Shown: positions 32,351 through 38,036 of the stretch, piece after piece | How the letters are laid out: each line of letters starts with the position of its first letter | How positions within the stretch are numbered: position 1 is the stretch's first letter | DNA from: Mucidula mucida | Lineage: Eukaryota > Basidiomycota > Agaricomycetes > Agaricales > Physalacriaceae | DNA: 38,036 nt | Direction of reading: 5' to 3' | NCBI GenBank assembly: GCA_015501055.1 | Contig: JADNYV010000327.1 | Coordinates: 1-38,036, forward strand | Program-made: the position numbers and the translations under genes | Notes under the pieces: generated by a model | What the model saw: only the letters and a program-made list of their open reading frames with translations | What the model was told of the DNA's origin: nothing | Databases searched by the model: none

Positions 32351-33228
32351 AATATCTTGTGTTCATTCAAACTGTGAAGTGCACATTTTCATTACCAAAC
32401 ACCAGTGTTGAATCGTGAGTCGGACAATGAACGCGATGTAAAGCCACGACCTTAGCGTGTCGCAATCTGTCACGGTTTTCTATACGATTGTCACTGGTGT
32501 GACGAGACTACGATTGGGAGAGGGAGAGAGATAGGACAAAAACCAAAACCAGCGCAAGATGCCGGGCTTATTCTTCCTAACTACTTCGCACGGATTGAAC
32601 GCCGCTCTCATTATCTTCGTGGCTGAGAAACGTGACACTGGCATAAGCAAAGCCACAACTACAGCGTGTAAGAGGAGATCTACTACACGGCCCAAAACCA
32701 CTCCCGCTGAATAACTATCCATTGGCAAAGACTAGCCGGTAAGTCAATCCGCCTGGTGTAAGTACAATGCTTAGCAGTTCAGGTGTTTAGAATGACCTTG
32801 AAGAAAGGAAACACAACAAGAGGCTTACCTGATGTGGATTCGCCTGCGCCGCGATAACTGAGAGTCTGCTTCTGGACGCGGAAGGGGAAAAAGAGAGTAA
32901 AAAGGTACAGCGCTGAGTGTTCCGCACAGGAAAAGCTTTCCTCGATTGTTAAGGATTAGTAAGACGTGCAGTATCCGTTGGGACAAGAGGCCATGAATCG
33001 AGGACGTTAATTGGTGGCTTCACACTGCACAGTCGGCACACAGGCAAAGGAGCTGGCCAAGCAAGCGAGAGAACAATAACGGGTTAAGAACTCCGCGATA
33101 GTGCGCTCTGCTACTAAGCACCGTTGCATTGGAGCGAAAACATCGCGGAATTTAGATGACAGTAGAGGATTCGGCACCGAGAGTTGAGAAGAGAATGAGA
33201 ATCAAATGATATGTACCATGACCACCTC
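32351..33228. other. Intergenic stretch, no gene seen
   Basis: About 880 bases between the kinase remnant and the 3' end of the BTB-type gene. Short open frames only, with no motif or repeat that I can defend. Confidence 0.45.
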
Positions 33229-34981
33229 TTAGTTCCGACTACTACGACGTCTCCGATCGGTCGGTAGACTTCTGGTCATCCTTGACAGCGGCGTACTAGG
33301 AGCCGGAGATACTGCGACTGGTAGATGCTCGATTGTCAGAGGCACACTGGCAACCGGCGCGTCGTTGGAGATGGAGTCCTCCGTAGACTTTGATGGTCCT
33401 GGAGCGATCAGGGCAGGGGTCCTAGTAACTGTACAAGGACCAAGACGGGCAAGAAGGCTAGTCATCGCAAATGTTGAATGCGGGTGATCACCAGCAATAC
33501 ATCTTGCGATGGCCTCACTTCTCTGAGTCTCGGTCTCTGCCCAATGGTCGACTGCAAATCCGAGTTCCGCCTCCAGAACCTCGGGGTGGCTGATGCCGTA
33601 GTGAGCGAGGGATCATGACGAGGATGCGTGACTCACAACGACGTAAACTTGGAGCATAGTTCTGTGTATATGTTATCCGTCGTCAGTCCACTACGAATAG
33701 CTTCAAGGCACGTCTTTTTGAGGGTGGGCAAGTCAATCTAACGAAGAACATAAGAATCCCCCGTACTGAATGCAAATTCGAAACGAACCATATCAGCAAG
33801 GCGGTACATGGACTTTGGCGAGCTCAGATCGCTTGCCGTGCCTTTTCCTTTCCTTGTGATTTGAGTCGATTTCAGTGGTGCCAGAGTTATCTCCTCTGTA
33901 TAGAGATATCCGAGGAGGCCTTTGAAACTACCACCTGATCAGCACGAGAACGATACACACGACAGACTACGCACGTTTTGTAAGCGATATTCTTTGGCTG
34001 GCAGATACGACCCATTCGGCGAGGAGAAATCATTGGAGGCTCTCCCTCGCCGTCTGGATGGCTTTTGAAAAGACAAATTAGTACGGTTCGGTCTTGAAGC
34101 GATGATGGACTGACCCATTTCCCAAATGTAATGTGTTCATCTCCTCTTCTTCCAACTCTTCGAGGTCGCTATCCTCGTGATAGTCATAGTCGTCGACAGA
34201 TCCTTCTACTTCCCATTCACCGTCGAGATCTACCATCTGAGATCCCGAAAATCCGTCGCGTAGAATCACTACGGGAGCCATGTATTAGGGTCGCGGCTCT
34301 GAATACACAGGAAAATGACCTACAAGTGTCCAAAAAGTGGCTTACTTGGCGTATGATTGTCCAACTCCCATATAGCGGTTTAGGATAACAAACCGTACCG
34401 TCGGCCCTGCTGGCTGAGAAGAGATAGAACTTGACGTCGACAAATTCACCCGACTCGAGGGTACGCGTCAAGGCATCTTTGGCGTGGGCGGCGAGAACTG
34501 ACGGAGTGGTAGCGTCTCTGAGCGGGGCGCCTTCGGTGAACGAGACATCAAACGTGAACGTGATGGCTTGGACACCCTGTACGTTAACAGAGCAGGTCCC
34601 GATGCGGTCACCGACGCTGTTACCAAGGCTCAACGACGGAGAGCAGAATCCAAAAGCCACGTTACGAGTAAATTTGTCGTTAAACCCCATGGCTGCCGTT
34701 CCCGTGACAGTCAATCCGGTGCGCATCGCGCCGGACGCATTTCCCGTGGGCGGTGTGAAGGAGAAGGAAGGGATAAAATCGGTAGCTGGAAAGTCGTCGT
34801 TTATCGATGATGGGCTGCTGGAAACATCGATGTCGAAATGCCAGCCAAATCCACACGACTCGGTCCTCAACGCTGCATCGGTGCACACTGCGTTCCATAT
34901 GAATGTAGACGTGACTGTGAACGGCTCAGACGTCCAAACGTCTGGGGCAGATCTGGCGAGTGGGTGTTGTTGCTTCGACAT
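33229..34981 (-). CDS. BTB-domain protein of the Agaricomycete type
   Basis: Six exons: 34981-34366, 34268-34115, 34061-33975, 33927-33789, 33737-33637 and 33589-33229, giving about 485 residues. Introns are 47-97 bases; the donor of the first (GTTGGA) is weak and that join is uncertain. The N-terminal 175 residues look like a beta-sandwich of the MATH type (inference). The BTB-like part starts at GEFVDVKFYLFSASRADG, is interrupted by an acidic insert (DYDYHEDSDLEELEEEE), and resumes with TFKGLLGYLYTEEI. Then come SSPKSMYRLADM, LKKTCLEAIRSGLTTDNIY and FHPEVLEAELGF, the familiar order of this family. Such proteins usually act as adaptors for Cullin-3 ubiquitin ligases or as oligomerising partners. 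The tail is Ser/Pro-rich and basic. The gene looks intact. Confidence 0.8.
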
Positions 34982-35114
34982 GGTGGCTAATCGTTAAGCG
35001 CCAAGGTGCAGGGCTCATCGATTTGACTTTCCAGAAGAATGTCGGAAGCAAGTCTCTCGAACGCCAATATAAGCCAAGTCCATACATGCGATAGGCGCAC
35101 TTTACTGCATTCTT

Positions 35115-35519
35115 TCACAAGGCGAGTCCTAGGCAAGGCAGGATGCAGGAAGTGTTGAAGGACAAAAGAGAAGCCGTATTTGAAGAATTCAATTTTCGAT
35201 TCAATGTTCTTCCGCGGAACACGTCATCGCGGTTTGCGCACGCCGCACAGGCAATTTCACCGTGTATACGGACAAGAGAGAGTTTGTGCGTAGGGTGAGG
35301 TGGTGTGCTAGACCGGTGGTGTAGGCGCCAGGCCAAAATAAAATACAATGGTATCTGCGTAAGAGAACGGATCTGTGAATCCTCTAGTGAGTTCACCTGC
35401 ATCGAGTTCTCGCCCTTGTCAAAAAGCAGATCAATCCATGCGCATCTATGAGACGTTAAATGCGCCCATATGGATGCGTATGCGCCCAGAAGAGCTGCAA
35501 AAAGCTGGTCGAACCTCAT
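35115..35519 (-). CDS. Possible small secreted protein
   Basis: An open frame of 134 residues starts with a plausible signal peptide (MRFDQLFAALLGAYASIWA). It continues with few recognisable features: several cysteines (GEIACAACANRDD, FNTSCILPC). A short intron from about 35399 to 35355 (GTGAACTC to TTACGCAG) would also keep the frame. I recognise no family. It could be a chance open frame. Confidence 0.3.
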   Translation of the reverse strand: MRFDQLFAALLGAYASIWAHLTSHRCAWIDLLFDKGENSMQVNSLEDSQIRSLTQIPLYFILAWRLHHRSSTPPHPTHKLSLVRIHGEIACAACANRDDVFRGRTLNRKLNSSNTASLLSFNTSCILPCLGLAL

Positions 35520-38036
35520 GATTCATGAGGCGTCTTTCCGGTATGCTAAGTAGCCTCGAGAAACGTTTGACTCACGTATAACTCATAGCAGGGCCTAAAA
35601 AAGCTGTCATGAGTCAGCCCATTCGGCGTGTTGTCTGGGATGTCCGATGTCAACTACTAAAAACCACTCTGGCATCTTCTTCTATGAGGCGCTAGGCGGC
35701 CAAGTGCCCAGTGGGCGATACTGTAGATCAGATGAGCACACTGCACTCGGACGTACATATACCAAGCTCTCACCTCACCCTGTCCAGCCACCGACATGCT
35801 TCCACGTTGTTTCCCGCAAAACTATTATCACACGAACGACAAATTGAGAGTCGAGACGCCATATCCAATTCGGCTATGTCGCCTCGGAGGGATACTACAT
35901 ACGTACCTGATGAACCCTCGGAGTATGCGAAGAGTCACCAGAATGAGTACACGATGACGCGCAGAGCACTACTTCTAGTGCTATACCATCGAATTGGATG
36001 ATGATTCAGGACCGACTCGGAATACGCGGTGGCGGACTTTCGACTGACGAGGATATACTTGTATGTCCAAATCTAGAGCAGAGAATGAGGAAAGGCCTCT
36101 CCAAAGCTTGAATATTCCGCAGTCAAGAAAAAAACTGACACCGGATACATAATGTGACCGTATTCCGCTAGGCCAAGTGGGTACGGAACATGTGCTTCAT
36201 CGAGCGAATGGATATGTATATGCGTTTTTTCTTCTCGCTTTGTATCGCGGCTACCCTCAATGGAGGAAGAGGAGCTGTTCAAGAAGAGTACCCATTCCAG
36301 GTACGTCACTGCACACGGTGCGTCTTTCATACGGACAAGAGGAAAGGGTGAGGCGGTAGGTCGATGCGACGACTTCTCCCCGCACTTCTTCATGGGAGGC
36401 GGGTGTCGAGGCTGCGTGTATCAACGATTGGGGGTGAAGAAGGGGGTAGGCTGAAAGAGGTGGGTGTGCTGGTCCGTATTCGCTGGGCAGCGGTGCAAGG
36501 GGCGAATACGGATAGCGCTGGGGTCCGAGTTGAAGACACCGAGGTGTTGTCAGAGCAGTGTGGGTGTTCTCGCTGCTGTTTGTTATACGAGGTGGTTTAT
36601 TTGTTGTGTAGGTGGGACGTCGACGTGCCCTACACAACTCGATGGCAGGATGCTCCGTGTGCTCTGCCATTCATACCTGTCGGCAGACATCCTTCACCTG
36701 TGCTTCATGTAGTTTTGGATGTGTCCCGCACGATGGAAAAATCTATGACAAGAGTTCCGTTTGCACGCCGCCGTACGAGAACTTACATACTAGCCTTTCA
36801 GTATCCTGTCGCATCTTCCCGTGACAAAAAGGTATTGACGTCCCGACATCATGAGGCACCATACTCAGTAAGCTATGTGGACTCGAAGGGTATACACGAC
36901 CTGATGTGAAGTGCCACGGTACCATGGAGGGAATATAATGTCCGCAAAAAAGTCAAACGATAAGGCCTCGAAGGAAACTTGAGTCAGGGAACGTCTAGGT
37001 TTGATGAGCACCCGGGAGGCTTGAACGTTACAGTACCAGCTCCCTTGCCGAGAACAAGCATGGGTGCGTCTGATGTGGCGACCTCTTCCTGCCAAAAAGA
37101 GCAGGACCCATTTCAGAGTGCATCGAGACAGCATATCCAGTAGGCTATCGTGCCTCGGAAGCAAAAGTACATACCACGTCGCTATCCCGGTTGCGGTCGA
37201 CTGGGTGCTGAATGTGCTTGAAAGAATGCCAACCCAACACGAGGTCGGAGGGGTACAAAAAAAGCCAGTTTCTATGAGAGGACGAACGCGCGCGCGGTAC
37301 AGAGGAAGAGGTGAGAAAGGACGTACCGACTACCTCCCGCAAAGGAAAGCCTGATCAAAGCCTTAGAGATGATGCTTATAGCTATAATACCTACGTGCTA
37401 CTCGGTGATTCTCAAACCGGGTCGCGGACGACATTCCTACCACACAATCCTATATCCGATAATTTACATGATACGAGTGATACGATGGAAACGAATGTAT
37501 TTGCCAATAAAAGAGGACCAGCAAAGACGGGGTCAAGCATACGCTTAAGGTGTAACAGATCCTCAGTCTTCTTTTATCACCTTGACGTTAGCGAGAATTC
37601 CGAATCACGGACTCGCCTTGTTTCCTGATCTGACATTGGTGTCATGTCGTACGACAAGTAAGGAAGACACGAGAAGATGAGGTCGGACACCGCCGTGATA
37701 AGTTGGCTTGAGAATTTGAGAAATGATCTTTTGGACGACGAGTCTTCTGAGGTGCGTCGGAAATCTGGGCAGTCTCGGGAAATGGGAACACAATACGAGG
37801 GGGTATTTGGCGCGTCTGAGGCACGGAAAAGCACACCGAGTGCAAAGCTTCAAGCGAAAGCACCAAGAGACTGACACACAGACGGAGAACTGGAACATTG
37901 GAGAGATTTCCCAAGCCACAGAAAAGGGGCTGTCGCAAAGATAGAGAGAGAGAGCGTCGGCGTGTTTTTTTTAGTAGGGACGACAGGATGATGATGCAGG
38001 GAACGTACTCAGAGAATGGAAAGGCGACACATACCC
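35520..38036. other. No supportable gene in the last 2.5 kb
   Basis: Open frames on both strands reach 180 residues (for example 36364-36909 plus, 36257-36670 minus). They overlap one another and lack domains, signal peptides or a consistent splice pattern. I see no terminal repeats, tRNA or minisatellite. A purine-rich GAGAGA tract lies near 37940-37955. A gene extending beyond the window cannot be excluded. Confidence 0.35.

Noticed and set aside
34431..34997. Plus-strand frame of 188 residues
   Set aside because: It is antisense to the first exon of the BTB-type gene.
36364..36909. Plus-strand frame of 181 residues as a gene
   Set aside because: It overlaps several other open frames, has no domain or signal, and its composition gives no support.

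Overview
This is a eukaryotic window from a basidiomycete fungus, most likely an Agaricomycete and perhaps a polypore. The evidence is short GT-AG introns of about 44-70 bases in every recognisable gene, an Nst1-type stress protein, the Agaricomycete form of BTB protein, a basidiomycete signal-peptide plus glycine-rich-membrane-anchor protein, an F-box-like gene, and a Tnp2-like transposon typical of these fungi. There are no operons. Genes are split, loosely spaced and many are broken.

Layout, left to right. 0.2-1.0 kb: a secreted-protein gene whose frame is broken three times. 2.0-3.2 kb: an intact six-exon membrane protein. 4.7-7.9 kb: the left arm of an inverted duplication, with a damaged gene of unknown family and an intact F-box-like gene. 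9.2-9.7 kb: a tRNA-Ala(AGC)-like gene followed by a hAT-type MITE with an 8-base target duplication. 9.9-11.6 kb: a complete ornithine aminotransferase. 12.3-12.7 kb: small tRNA-acceptor-like hairpin repeats. 12.8-13.8 kb: an aldo/keto reductase pseudogene. 15.2-16.7 kb: a minisatellite interrupted by a solo LTR with a 5-base target duplication. 17.3-21.0 kb: the right arm of the inverted duplication, where both gene copies are broken. 21.4-27.6 kb: a 6.1 kb DNA transposon with 42-base terminal inverted repeats, carrying a decayed Tnp2-like transposase and a decayed companion gene, inserted in the B box of a tRNA-Ala gene. 27.7-28.4 kb: a second cluster of hairpin repeats. 28.5-31.1 kb: an intact NST1 homologue. 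31.5-32.4 kb: a protein-kinase-like pseudogene. 33.2-35.0 kb: an intact BTB-type protein. 35.0-38.0 kb: no gene I can support with confidence.

The apparently working genes (membrane protein, F-box-like, ornithine aminotransferase, NST1 homologue, BTB protein) look unrelated in function. Around them is a repeat-rich, decaying accessory region. Three themes recur: sequences related to tRNA-Ala or its acceptor stem (tRNAs, hairpins with T-runs, a transposon target); nonsense codons best explained by C-to-T change, many of them CGA to TGA; and local duplication. The strongest candidate for something undescribed is the two-gene transposon in the tRNA B box. Its target duplication and ends together leave a B-box consensus on both sides of the insertion. 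No alignment or database search was run: family names rest on recalled motifs, and exon joins were read by eye.
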